Assembly: GCF_030463565.1 (NCBI RefSeq)
Contig: NC_134643.1
Coordinates: forward strand, 78,241,721-78,305,720
Reading direction: 5' to 3'
DNA: 64,000 nt
Source of the DNA: Pelecanus crispus
Lineage: Eukaryota > Chordata > Aves > Pelecaniformes > Pelecanidae
Part shown: positions 45,191 through 57,516 of the stretch, piece after piece
Position numbering within the stretch: position 1 is the first letter of the stretch
Layout of the letters: the number at the start of each line of letters is the position of its first letter
Made by a program: the position numbers and the translations under genes
The notes under the pieces: model-generated
Database searches by the model: none
What the model saw: only the letters and a program-made list of their open reading frames with translations
What the model was told of the DNA's origin: nothing

Positions 45191-46149
45191 CCATTCCTTG
45201 ACGCTCCTCAGACCCTGCCATGACTGGCCCTGAAAGCTAAAGCACCAAAAAGCCCATTCCGCTGAAGGATTTGATTTTCTTACTGGTTTAGCTCCCAGAA
45301 CTAGTTTTGCTCTACTGCAGGGTGAGACAGGCACAAACATTGGCACAGAAAGAGATGCAAGAACAGCCAGCCAGGAGGCTGCAGCCTTTTAGTATCACCT
45401 AACCTAGCGCCATGGTACCACCAAATCGCACACTGAGGCCTTCACAGTCCACAACTACTGAACTCAGCCCCGTGATACCCCTGAGCAGGAAAAACTTCAT
45501 TACAGGCACTGTCCAATGGAGACAGCCAATGCCTTGAGAGCCAGTGGAAATCCTGTGAGAAGGAAAACTTGGGGCATAGCTACCAGCTGCCACCTGAACC
45601 ACACACCTAAAACTAATTCATGGCAGGCAGATTCCTGTTCACCCAACATCACACCCTCCGGCCCTCAAAGATGACTGCCATTTTTGTGTTGTCAAATGGG
45701 GGGCATGCGAACAAGAGAAAGGCCTTCAAAGTATGACTTCCTAGTCGGTGCTTCCTCCTACAGAGCCTGTGCCTCAAGACACTGATGGAATTCCTACAAG
45801 AACCAAAAAAGGGGAATTGGAGTTCTGTAAGATTTGCTCCTCTGACTTCCACAGCAACAAAAAAACACGAATAACACTACAAAACCATAGGAGCTCAGCA
45901 AAAGCCAGAGAGGGTTTCTTCAGGGTCAAGAAACATCCAGTCTATTCTGGGCAACCTCTCATGCATTAGGAAACAACATGTTAGTTTAACTGGGATAGTT
46001 CCTTCTTAGCCAAAGCTTCTATACTTGCTTTCTTTCAGCGGCATTACTAGTTTTAGCTTACTACAGCTACAAGAGTTACGTATTTTCTTACTTCTCTTTC
46101 TTAGTGGCTTTCTTCCCCCTCTCGCTACAGCAAGCATTTCAACAGCTCT

Positions 46150-47560
46150 ATTGCGAGTCTCCATCTTTCTTCCTCAGACTTTACCTGTGCTCAGACTCCA
46201 CCTGTGCTCAGACCCCGATGTTTTTCGGGGCACGTCTGCCTGGGAACGCGACGGCCAACTGCACTCTCCCCTGTCACCACTTCTGCTCTCTTTCCACCCT
46301 CTCACCCCAGCCAGCCTGTCACCTCTCTGCCCATCTCCTGGCAGAGAGGAGTTGCACATTTCTCCACCCCGTCCGACCCTTTGCTCTTCATCCTCCCACC
46401 ACGCTGCTGCCAGCCACCTGGACCCACGGCTTCAGCTTTCGGCTCGTCCTGCTGAAGCGGGATGGGGCCCTCGCAGCATGCAAGCGCCGTGCCTGCAGCT
46501 CCCTTCCCCGCGGCTCCTATGCTCATCCGCACCTTCCCCAGCTCCCTCTGACAGCGACAGCAGAAACCCTCACACAGCTGTGCAGGGATCCGAGAGAAGC
46601 TCCCCTTCGCAGACCTCAGCCGAAATGCCTTGCCACCGCCGGGAGCGGGACCCCCCCCCCCCCGCCTGCCTGGGCCGTACGAACTGCTGTCTACGGAGCT
46701 CCCACCGGGCACGGCGGCCGCACGGAGCCAGCTCGGAGCTGCCCGGGGGTCCCGGCCGAGGGCGGCCCGGCAGCCGTGCGGGGCAGCCGCCCCCCGGCCC
46801 GGCAGAGCCCTCCCGGCCGCTGCGCCCGACGCGGCGAGCGGAGCCGCCGTCCCGCCCGGCTCCCACCCCCGCGTAAGGGCCGGCGCAGGGCGGCTGGGGG
46901 CCGGCGCCGCGCCGATGGAAAAGTTCCCCGTGGAAAAATAACACCTTTCCCGAGCGGGGAGGGGGGACGAAGCCACCCAGCCCAGCTTGACAGGCAACCC
47001 GCGACCCCCCCGTTCCGGCCGCGGCCCCCGGCTCCCCCCCTCCCCGCCCCGGCTCACCTCCGCGGCCACCGAGCAGCGCGGCTCCCCCCCGCCGACCCGG
47101 GCATCACCGACGGCGCCCGCCCCGCCGGGCCGGGCCCGCCCCCCGCGCCCCTCCCGGAGGCCGCCCCGTCGGGTCCGGTCGGGCCGAGGGAACGGAGCCG
47201 TCCCTCGCCCCCCCCCCCGACGGCACCCAGGCGCGGCTCCTCCCTGGCCACTGCTTGGTGGACTGGGTTGGGGTGTTTTTAACGCATAATATGCCATTTT
47301 AAATCGCTATAAGGCTCCCCCCCCCCGCTCTCTCCTCCCCACCTCCAGGAATGTCTCCTCTACCCCACGGCCGGTGCGGGAGCTTTTAATCCGATCCGCG
47401 CTTTTCATCGCGGATTTTACCTGTTGTCACGCGGGGATCTGTCAAGCGGAGCGCAAGTCGCGATGCGTGGCGGGGGTTTGGTAGCGGCACCGGCCGGCGG
47501 GGGGGGTCGAGCCCTCCCTGCTCTGAGACTTGGCCGCCTGAAGGGCTGGGAAACGACGGA
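46150..47560 (-). promoter_or_regulatory. CpG island; candidate first exon and promoter of A4GALT
   Basis: A very GC- and CpG-rich stretch, densest at about 46640-47270, in an otherwise AT-moderate region. On the minus strand a strong donor (GCGGAG|GTGAGC) has its last exon base at 47058, so a noncoding exon could run from upstream of 47058 to that base and splice about 10.5 kb to the D coding exon. A promoter for a plus-strand or unseen gene, or a bidirectional one, is equally compatible. Long open frames on both strands here come from high GC content and lack any known domain. Confidence 0.55.
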
Positions 47561-47989
47561 CAGAAGAGGGAGCAGGGGAGGATGGGAGCTTCCTACATCG
47601 TTTGACGCCAAGGAGGATGATTACAAAGCTGACACGAGTGGACAGAAATGTGAAACTGAAAATTTTTAGTTTAAAAAACCAAAACAAACAACAACAACAA
47701 CAACAAAAAAAACCAAACCCCAGCCCGCAGATGAGGTGCTTACATGTTGCAAAGCAAGTTTCGTGTCTACCCTCAGGTAGGAGGAATTTTTGCCTAAATC
47801 ATTGCAGGCAAATGAGTGCTTAACAAGTTCTTAATGAGCATGAAGAAAGAAAGGAAATTTGGGCTTTCATGTAGAAAAGCACCTTTGACTGCAAGGCTGT
47901 CATGAGGCGGAGTAAATTGCATGCAAAGATCACCAGAGATTTTGGGAAGCAGGTTAGATCATAATCAGGAATGGTTTAGCTGGAGGTAA

Positions 47990-48056
47990 TCCTACTTGGA
48001 GCAGGGCTTGGACACGACCTCTTTTGAGATGCCTTCCAGACCTGTTTTTTTATGAT
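47990..48056 (+). mobile_element. Old CR1-like 3' fragment
   Basis: GGAGCAGGGCTTGGACACGAC followed by TGCCTTCCAGACCTG and TATGATTCC resembles a worn CR1 3' UTR. It is short and diverged. Confidence 0.5.
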
Positions 48057-48319
48057 TCCCATGATACAGCATGTTACTTACGTGTTAGGAAACACTTTCC
48101 ACGGAAGAAATTTTGGCATTTGCTTTAAACAAAAAACATGTCCTCCCTGCAATTAAGTAATCTGAAACTGCTCCCCCCCCGCCCCGAAATAATGTTAAAC
48201 TATTTCTTTTATAAGAATGGGCTTTAACCAAATTTGAAGTTAAAATGGATTTCAAGATACTTTTGTCTGCCCTGCTGAGTGGAATTCAGATTAATGAGAC
48301 AGTCACCACCAAGGCTGTC

Positions 48320-48402
48320 GATGCTCACCCTCCTTGGAGCAAGGGATGGGGCCAGATGACCTCCTGAGATCCCTTTCCACCTCAGCTTTTTTGCATTTCT
48401 GA
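48320..48402 (+). mobile_element. Old CR1-like 3' fragment (second)
   Basis: GGGCCAGATGACCTCCTGAG then ATCCCTTTCCACCTCAG and TTGCATTTCTG follow the CR1 3' end pattern with many changes. Confidence 0.5.
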
Positions 48403-51400
48403 GCTGCACGAACAGCACCCTCAGCAGCCTGTGGTGCTGAGCCCAGGGTTGCTATTCCTCAGCTGATCCCTGGATGAAAGCAGGCATCGGATGCAGGGGA
48501 AGGCAAGATGGGATTTGTGAACTTGGGCACATTCAGAGCCAAACAGCTACATCACGAGAGCTGGTAGGGCGAGCGCAGTATCTGCAGCGCTGCCGTGCAC
48601 AGGCACCCTGTGGAACGGTAACAACAGCGGGGAAGGAGGACCGGAAGCCCGGAGATCTCTCCAGAAGATTTCCAGAGCCAGGATTTAGCTCCCATGCGGC
48701 TACTACAGCAGAGGTGGTAAAGTCTTAGTCTCAGGATATGGAGATGTATCTAAAACAGCAGAATTTGGATCACGCGCATGCCTCTGGGCCATTTTATCAT
48801 TAGTTCCTTCTGGGCCATTTCATCACTAGTTCCTGAACTTACAGCCCTGTGTGAACTGCTACTGGTTTGGATTTGCCTTAAAGCGCTGATGTGCAGGTGG
48901 CACCGCTGCCCACGTCCTAGAAGGAGGCAATGACCTGGCGAGTACCCCAAGGGTGCAAATCAGAGCTGGGGTAGAGTGGGTCTCTCAAATGACCTACCCC
49001 CAGCCACTGTAAAGAGCACAGCACCACGCAAATCATCCCCCAAAGAGTCTGGCAGAACAAGGGCAGCATCACCTGTGAGCTAATTTCACAGCTGCAAATC
49101 ACCTGAGTAAACAGTTTTTAAGTGCTTGCAGCCTGGTTTTGATTTGATGAGCAATTTCCTACCTCGTCTGTCAGCCAGTGAGGTGGCTTTGGTTTGGACT
49201 GGGAGAGGAGAGCTGCTGGGGAGGGTTGCTATGGCACTACAGGTGGCTTCATCCTCATCCATGTTTCAAAATAAGCCAGAGAGCTGCCAGCCAGGGCTGA
49301 GTCCTGCTGCTGGAAAGGTCTGTGCGTCAGCCGCTGAGCTTACACAAAAATTATTCCTATGAAAGAGGCGTAATCACAGCACCGGTCTCTCAGTCTGAGA
49401 AATAAGTAACTGGCTTATCGAAGGTGGGGAGGGAGAAGGGTGCAGCGTGGCTGGCACATAACGATTAGATTGTAACATCCCATGTCGGGAGCGAGGTGGG
49501 AGGAGAAGGTGGAGGAGGGAGGACATGCATCCATTCACGGGGGCAGCGGAAGCACTTGCCAGAGGCTTTGGGTCACCTGCATGCAGTGCAGGGGGAAGGA
49601 AGGTGGCCAGCGGGGTCATTAAGACCTTGCAGTATCAGTCTCACAGATATTATACATGCTTAACTGCTGTTATACGTACCTTTTCCTCAATGGACAGACT
49701 GTAGCCTAGATGTTCGTGGAGCTGAAAGGCCCAAAGTGGTAAACGGGCATAACCGAGGGCATGGTCTTGTCCTTGGGGCTGTTTCTTCCTGCCCAAGGGC
49801 TGCCTCCTGCGGACACCGGGGACGTCTGGTGCAGTGCTGCTCCCGCTTTTCCGTCCAGCGGCTCCTCGCGGGGTCACGTCGGGGGGCGGCTCATCCTGGG
49901 GGGGCCCGCGGAAGGTGACTCAGTGACCAGGCTGAAAAACACCCGCATCTGCTCTCCTTCCTCCCAATTTTCAGCCTCAGCTGCTGGCTTCAGTCCTGCT
50001 GTCTCTTCTGGCTTTGGTTTTAAGCAAACCAGAAGTATTCCCCTCTCTTTGGAACAGCAGAAAAAACCCTCTCATGATGTGGCCACCAGCGCTTGTCTGG
50101 TCTTCTCCTGATAAGAGCCAGATTGCAGACTGAGACCCTTAAAGCACCTGCCGCCCTGTGCTACGGTGCCAAAGGGATGGTATTGCCGATCAGCCGTAAC
50201 GCAATCAAAACCGGAGTGCATTCCCATTGCCAGGTTTTCTTGATCAAATTCCTGTGAGAGGGAAGAAGAAGAAAAAAAGTGAGTGGTTTTGCTAGCAGAC
50301 ATTCACCCCTTGAAATGAAGTCCCTGAGCCTCTACCAACAGACTGGGTTTTTTTAAATGAAGTTGGCAGATACGGATAAATCCTTTTAGAAGCATTAGCT
50401 TGGTGTTGTTAGGATGGTATCATATTTATTGATCAATATTCACCAACAAGGGATGCACTCTAATAAATTTTGCCAATTGAGTCAAGTGTGATGATAAGCA
50501 CCGCGTCCAGCGAGCAGATTAGAAATGAAGATGTGATAAGAGGGAAATTGGAACAGCATGGTACCTTCAGACAGAAGGCAGGATGGCTGCTACATAATTT
50601 AAACCCAAAGGGAGGTGTGCTACCGCAGGCGTAAGAGCCTTCAGCTGGACAAAAGGTCAGGAGCCATCTGCTTTGCACAAAAATGAGCCAAGCGCATCAC
50701 CGCTTCTGCTTTCTACCTGGCCAAGCTCTCTTGGGACAGGAATCAGAGTGAACCCCGTGTGTCTGCAGCCGGCCGCAGGAAGATCTGGAAACATTTGGGT
50801 ACGTGGAAATCAAGGACATTTTTCCCTCTCTGTAGGAGGCTGAGATTGTAAAAGCTTTCCCTGGCCCAAGTCCAAACTAAAAGAGTATTGAATTAATAAT
50901 CACCACCAAATTGGGTTGGATTGTATTTAAAAGTTTTTGTGCTGATTGTATCAAATCATTTTAATTTCTATCATATTTAAATAACTCAGAATTCAAATAA
51001 AGTTTCAGAAAGAATAATAGTTTTGAGTTGGAGGGAAAATGCTCCGAATGTGTCAAATTTGGACAATTTTTTGCCAACCTTTATTTCCCTGTATCACATT
51101 TTCTTTTAGTTTTAATATTCACTAAAATTCTGTCCTTCCTGCCAGAAGACCAGTTTGAAAGAAATGTCAGAATAAACAAAGTAATTGAAAAATCCCAAAC
51201 TGACTCCACCGATCATAGCAATGATTTTCTAGGACAAATTTCATAGCTAATAATAAGGGTCCACATCCGTAAAGCTGTGTAATGCTGACAGAGTCACTGG
51301 AGTCAGTAAGAGCTGCCAGTTCCCCTGAACCAGGCGGTTCTGATTTGGGCACCAAGATTAAGTTACAAACACGCAGTGTTTGGCTCCCCTCTCCCTGCGT

Positions 51401-54400
51401 TTCCATATGTTTGTTAATGTTTATCGCTTATCAGGCTCGTATTACCATCCAAGGGTATAATGCGGATTTCTCCTAACATAAAGAAAGCAGCTGCAGCATT
51501 TCTCAGCTCCAGTGCAGCACGCAATAAAATACTCTTGTTTTTCACAGCTTAACCTACCGTGGGGTGTAGATATCATTAACATGGTGAGGACGGCCCTAAA
51601 AACAACTGGCCGTTGTGTTCCTACACGAATAAAGGTCATTAATAAGTCTTCTATTACTCCTTTGTTCAATGTGGTCTTTAAGGACATTTGTTGAGTTAAA
51701 TATTACACTTTAAATTGAATTACTCTTTACTCTGAGGCTATTTGGAAGTAAAATACATTTAGGACTATAAACGTAGGCAGATGCAGAAGGTCATTTTTCA
51801 AAAAGTCTGCCTGGCTTGTTATTGATCTGGAGCTGCTCTCTCAAAGTCCTAATGCACCTTCCAGAAAGAGGGTGGTCTAGCCTGAGTGCTGGGGCTTTGG
51901 GGAGTTGGACATTTTCATTTAAAAGTTTCCTGTTGACTTGAAGTAGATGTATCATTTTGTATGAAATCCATACGAGATTGAAAGCAGCATGTGACTGTGA
52001 GATTTCTGAGCCACCAAAGCTAATTTGTGAAACAGGCAAAAAAACCCTCAAGTAGAAGAATAGGCATGGATACGTTCAAGCCCGTCAGCCAGCCCACAGA
52101 AATATTGCGTAATAGAGGGGTTTTTCCACTTCTTTGTATGTTGCAAAGGGTTTGACGTTTGTCTGGGCTAATTCCAGAAGAGCTGTCTGGTTTTCCTGTC
52201 AGCGGTATCCTTCCTTGGTCCCACCTCAGTCCCGGCTGGTCGGGCTGGGCAGAGCTCCAGGCTCCCGAGCACGAGGCCAGAGCCTGAGTCTGAAGGATTA
52301 GCAGGTGCTTAAACACTGACCTAGCCATGTGCTAGAGGTGCTGTATAAACCAAAAATTTGCCCACAACACCTACGCAAACCAGAAATTACCCCCGGTGAA
52401 ATCTACCCAGCTCCGGTATGGGGCATGACAGCATGGTTAACAGACGTACCAAAATGCCATGGAAAAACACAGTCACAGAAGATTTTCACTCCCTCTGAGA
52501 CAACCAATGCTAACACACAGCACTTATCAAGTTTAAAGTATTTAACTAGTGAAATAGAGTCCTTTTGTTCGCGCACAGAACTGCTGATGTTTACTGAGGT
52601 TTTCCTGGTCTCCAGCAGGCCGTGGGTGGCTGATGGTGATTAGGTAACATTTTCTGCAACCCATCCTTGAAGTTTAGCGGTCTTTCAACAACTCCAATGT
52701 CTTTCATAGGCATTGTGTCGGGATTAGTTTTGTTTGGTTTTAATTTGAAAAGTAGAATTGGTAGCACACGCGTAGTGTTTGCCATTTCCTCCAATCATTC
52801 ATCCTGGCCGCTTCTGGATTGATAAGGAAGGAGGAGCGGGCATGAAAACCAGAACGGTTTCCCACAGTAGTCATGGAGTCGGAAAACACAGCGGGACTGC
52901 GCTGCTCTGAGCATGCCGGCGGGTAACTCACGTATTCACTAGTAACAGCAGGCAGGTCTGCCTTAAGCCCTTGGTACAACAACAGAGAGAGAAGGAAAAA
53001 TATCATTGCTTACAATGGCAGGGGAGGATTAGGAATTAATCACACTGCTGTGACTGCAGGGCTCCTGGCAATGCGGGCTCCCAGCCTTGGGAAAACCTTT
53101 TCCCGGATTAAGAGCCCGGAGCAGGCGCAGCCTTGGGGACGGCTTAGGAGACTCTTGCACGTTGGACATCCCCCGCACCATGAAGCTGCAGCGGGTGTGA
53201 AGAGGACAAGCCCACTCTTTCCCCAAACTTGCTGCCGCTCAGGGCTCGCCCACCCCAGGCAGCTCGCTTGGAGAGCTGCAGCAGTCAGGGGAGCCTCAAT
53301 AAGCCTTGCACATTTTTGCTTTCCCTGGCTTCAGAGCGAAAATAACAGCCAATCTGCAGTTGGTTAACAAAAATAAAATGAACCTAAAATAAAACAAAGC
53401 TAAAAACAGCAAAGCTGTGCACAGTGGCGTTAGCAGTTTGGGGACGGTCAGCTGGAGAGGCCACGCTTGCGTGTATCATGAGCAGGTGAAATTCAAAGGA
53501 CCTTTCCCAAGCTGTGATCTCAGGGGGAGCGGGGCAGTAGAAACTCATACCCTCCCCAGATTTTCATCAAGAGCGTCTAAGACGGCAAATGCCAGGATCG
53601 CCAGGAGCCACAACTCTAATTTCACCTCTGATGCAACATGTGGCCCTGGGAGCAGCAGCGGTAGGGAATCCCCTGCAATAAATCAGCACTGACAGCTGAT
53701 GTCTCCCACCCAGAGCCATCATTTGCTGAGGGCACGGCCCCTGTGCCAGCCTCTTTGCAGCCCTTTTACTCTGTGAGTAAAGGCACAGGTCCTAAAAAAA
53801 GCAGCTTTGCCTCTTTCCAAAGCCGATGAGCTGTCAATACACCCAGTGTGGATAGCAGGCAGCTGCAGCTCGGCCAGGTCCATCTCTCCTGGTGCATCCT
53901 CCCTGTGCCCTCCCTGCAACCTAAAGGGTTTTCAGGGCTCCTCTTCTCAAACCAGAAACATGGCAGGCACCAAGCAAAGCCTCTCCTGTGTTTTACACCC
54001 CTTCTGCTCTGTTCAACTCCAGGGCCAACGCCGTGGCCAGGCCGTGCTTGCTGCCCGCGGCCAGTGCTCCGGCCAGGGGTGGCGGTTACCCCACAACATC
54101 CCTGTTCCCACAGCTGGGGATGGCCCTGCCGGCCTCCCTGGGAAGCGGCACCATCCAAAAACCCCGGCGCTGCTGCCGCACCGGCAGTGATGAGAGCGCT
54201 GGGATCAGCAACGGCACAAAGACCAGCGGGGAAGCTGAGGTTTGCCGATGGCCGGTGCGCACGGTCCGGGTGCTGCCCCCCAGCAGTGCCTGCCCTCGTG
54301 TAGACATCACCTGCTCCCAGCCCCTGCGTTTGCCTTGCAGGGAGGTGCAGACCCCTGGGAAGCAGCTCCCCAAAGAGCGGTGTATTAAAGCAAACAGGAG

Positions 54401-57378
54401 CTGACCTGGGGGAGCCTCTTAACACGCCGGGCTGTGAACCACGATGGCTCAGAAGGGCTTCCCAATGTGCATGTCAGCTCTTCCTGAGGCGGCTGCCAGC
54501 TGTCAGGTACAGGAGCCAGTGCCATTAGCCATCACGGTCACTGAGGCCAGAGCTGACTTTTTGTGTGCTTATGCGCTACAGTAATACATAAAAATAACAA
54601 TCGACACCCCTCCTGGGGCTTTGATTATACCCAAATCATTTCAGGTGCATGGGCATCTTCGGTTCCCAGCTAGTAGCTTCTTAATTTTGGACACCAAGGA
54701 TTTTTCTCAGATGCCAACGGCTCCACGTGCTGGCTGTCAGAACAGGGTTTGCACCCTGGCTGGAAGCCTAAAGGTGGGAGCTCAGTCACCTGGAGGGACT
54801 TACTAAGGCGGTACTTGTTTTGAGCTATGGTCTCACCTTCTGTTTTTTTTTCCCAATAAATTCTTTTCCTCACCACTCCGACGGGCTGTCCCTCCTCTAT
54901 GGAGTAACGTCCACCCGCAGAAGCCAACCCAGCAGCTGCAGATGTACCCCACTGACCCCTGCAGCACAGCTCAGCGGCACCCCTGCCTGCCCAGCGGGTA
55001 CCCTGGGCACACCGTGCAGGGACAGGACATCTCCTTGCACACATGGGGTCCATCACTCTGCCTCTCGCCCCCCGGCCCCACAGCTTCATGGCACCCACGG
55101 GTCATCCTGCCTGTCCAGCCGCAGGAGGCAGATTGCTTCATCTGAACAACTTAATGGCAGCTCATGATGGCATGGTCCGCTGGCACTGCCTGGTCAGGAT
55201 GCTCCTTCCGAAGGCCTTGAAAAAATACAGGGCATTTTGAACTGCAATGGTAACTTTTAAATGCCTGCCTTGAATAGCTTTTAGTCTTGAAGCAAGTTTA
55301 AGAAATTTAAAAAAAAAAACCCAAAACCCGTAATAAGGAACAACAGCAAAGTTTTCAGTTTCTTATCCCTCAAATGATTCTATCCCTCAACTATCCCTCT
55401 ATCCCTCTTATCCCTCAACTATGATTCTATGATTCTAAATTCGTGCCCCCCCCCTCCCCCTGCCACCTTTAAGGAAAAGCATTTTTCTGAAGAAAAATGA
55501 AGAAAAGCGTTGGTGGGAAAAAAGGCAGGAGAAAGGCCACCGACTCCAGTCTGCCTGACAGGTTTTTTTGCAGCCTGTGGATTTTAAAGGGTGTTGGGTC
55601 TCAGATGGGGGATCGCACCGTGTGTCAAAATGAGGAGAACAGGCTCTTTCTGCTCTGTCCTGAGAGCAGGGATGGTTGTGAAATTATTTTAAAGTCGCTT
55701 GCGAAATGGTGCGCGGGTTTGCAGATCGCATTTTCTTCCCTTTTTGAACGATGCCAGGGGATCGCCTCGCCCATGAACATGAGACCATCTGGAAAATGTC
55801 ATCTGGTGCATTATTTCCTGTGCCAGAGGGATATTTATAGATAAAGTAAATCATGTAATCATGATTGAAACAAATAAGGAAAGGCCCCAAGAGAATGGAG
55901 CGTCTCCGCCCCCTGCCTCTGTGTATGGCTTTGCCTGACGAGGGGACGCCGGTGCCTGGTGGCCCCCCCTGCCCACGGGGGTCCCATCACCCCCCAGAAG
56001 TTGGGTGTCCCCGCCGCACCACGGAGGAGCAGCGCAGGACCAGCCAGACACGTGTGCCCAGCTGCGGCGCAGGGGTGGCGTGTGCAAGAGGCACACGTGT
56101 CTGAGGCATGCCTTTTTTGTGAGCGAGTCAGGGCACGAAGCCTGCCCTGGTCCAAAAGGCAAGCGAGATGTCAGCTCCCCTGCCTCTCACCCCCCCCCGC
56201 GTCCGAAAAGGCTGAAATACGTCCCCGGCTCGGGCGCAGCCCCACCGCAGCCTCGCGTTATGACGGGGGCTGCCAGCGGTTCCTGCGCACCACCCGCCGC
56301 CATCGCGCTTCCTCTCCTTCAGCGAAGTCCGTGCCCGTAACAGAAACCCAAAGACTTCGCTTGGTCTTCACCCATCCTCCAAACCCCTGCTTTGGTACAG
56401 AAAACTGAGGAACTGAACGTTTTCATCTCAAAAGCAGTCAGTTTGGAAGAGCAGACTGGAGCGGTCCCTCCAGCAGATGTGCCCTCCCGCGGCCAGGCTC
56501 CCCCTCAGCCCCTTGCCCAAATTCGCTGTGTGTCACTTCAATTCGTGTCAGCTGGGATGGCCAACGGTGCAGCCACAAAACCACGTACAGCTCAAAGGTT
56601 TGTATGTTTTGGACACAAAATAAGGTAATTTCAAAGGAGTTTCTCACAAAAAGTGACAGCCTTCCCCTCAGCTGAGCAATTCAGAGTATTAAACATTTGA
56701 CCATAACCCGCTTAACAACATACTGCCTTTGCCTTCTGAAAAGTACAATCCGTTGAGTTCAGGCCAGCTCTCGTTACAGGCTTTCTAACTTTATTCTTGG
56801 AAAATTAAATATTTGCTTTAGATAGGCAGATATTTGCGCATCTACGTCTCCAAAATGGCTTCAGGCTCTCCGTGTGTAAAACTAATCAATATCATTCGCT
56901 TTGCAGCACTGTCTAGAGTGGCTCCATGATGCGATGTTACGGTTGTGGAAAAGAAATGAAGAGCATACGACTGACCTGCCGCCGCTCGGGTCTGTCTTCC
57001 CAAACGCCTCTGCCTGAGGATCACCAAGTGTCTGGTTTATCCTGTGTTTCCTTCCCACTGAAGGTTTATCTCACCATTTCCAGGAGCACGGGAAATAGTG
57101 TTGCAAGATGGCCCGCTGGCCCGGTGCTGGACGGAGGGCAGCAGCGATTTTTGGGGGGGTTGCCCCAAGGCAAAGCCGGGCGGCAGCGCTGAGCAGGTGC
57201 CACAGATCACCCACAGGCGGTGGTGGGGCCGTCGATGTCAGGGTGGCCTTAACCGGGCACGCACTGTGGAAAAACTAGCAGAAAAAATAAGTTGCTCTTA
57301 AAAAGTGACATGGAGACTTAGCTCTCTAGAGGTTGTACCCAAAACCCGTCCAAATCAACTCCAAAAAACCCCAGACCA
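48403..57378. other. Upstream intergenic region, no gene recognised
   Basis: About 9 kb with short or composition-driven open frames on both strands (for example 53766-54425 minus and 55959-56408 plus) that show no domain, no paired splice sites and no repeat of codons typical of a family. I cannot exclude small noncoding exons. A poly-C run lies at 55447-55460. Confidence 0.45.
55365..55440 (+). repeat. Simple repeat of CTATCCCTC and ATGATTCT words
   Basis: Irregular repeats of TATCCCTC end in ATGATTCTATGATTCTA. The last part is the CR1 tail repeat, so this may be a CR1 tail whose short repeats expanded and drifted. Confidence 0.6.
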
Positions 57379-57516
57379 GGTGGGTTAGCTCAGTTGGTTA
57401 GAGCATGGTGCTAATAATGCCAAGTTCACAGGTTCAATCCCTGCTCACTGCAGGGGGGTTGGGCTAGATGATCTCTCAAGGTCCCTTCCAACCCAAAGCA
57501 TTCTATGTTTCTGTAA
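57379..57516 (+). mobile_element. tRNA-Ile-derived SINE with CR1-type tail (TguSINE1-like)
   Basis: The head (57379-57452) is a tRNA-Ile(AAT) copy with an A box (TTAGCTCAGTTGG), anticodon loop CTAATAA and B box (GGTTCAATCC). It joins directly to a CR1 3' tail (GGTTGGGCTAGATGATCTCT to ATTCTATGTTTCTGTAA). The acceptor stem no longer pairs, and the CR1 tail shows it is a retroposon and not a tRNA gene. SINEs of this structure were described in passerine birds, where CR1 supplies the enzyme in trans. Confidence 0.85.

Noticed and set aside
46104-47297. Long open frames in the CpG island (392 codons on plus, 331 on minus)
   Set aside because: Rich in Pro, Arg, Gly and Ala on both strands with no domain; explained by high GC content removing stop codons.
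53766-54425. 219-codon minus-strand frame upstream of the cluster
   Set aside because: No domain, no splice context, and an equally open plus strand; GC-driven.
57379-57452. Possible functional tRNA-Ile gene
   Set aside because: The acceptor stem does not pair and a CR1 3' tail follows directly, so it is the head of a SINE.
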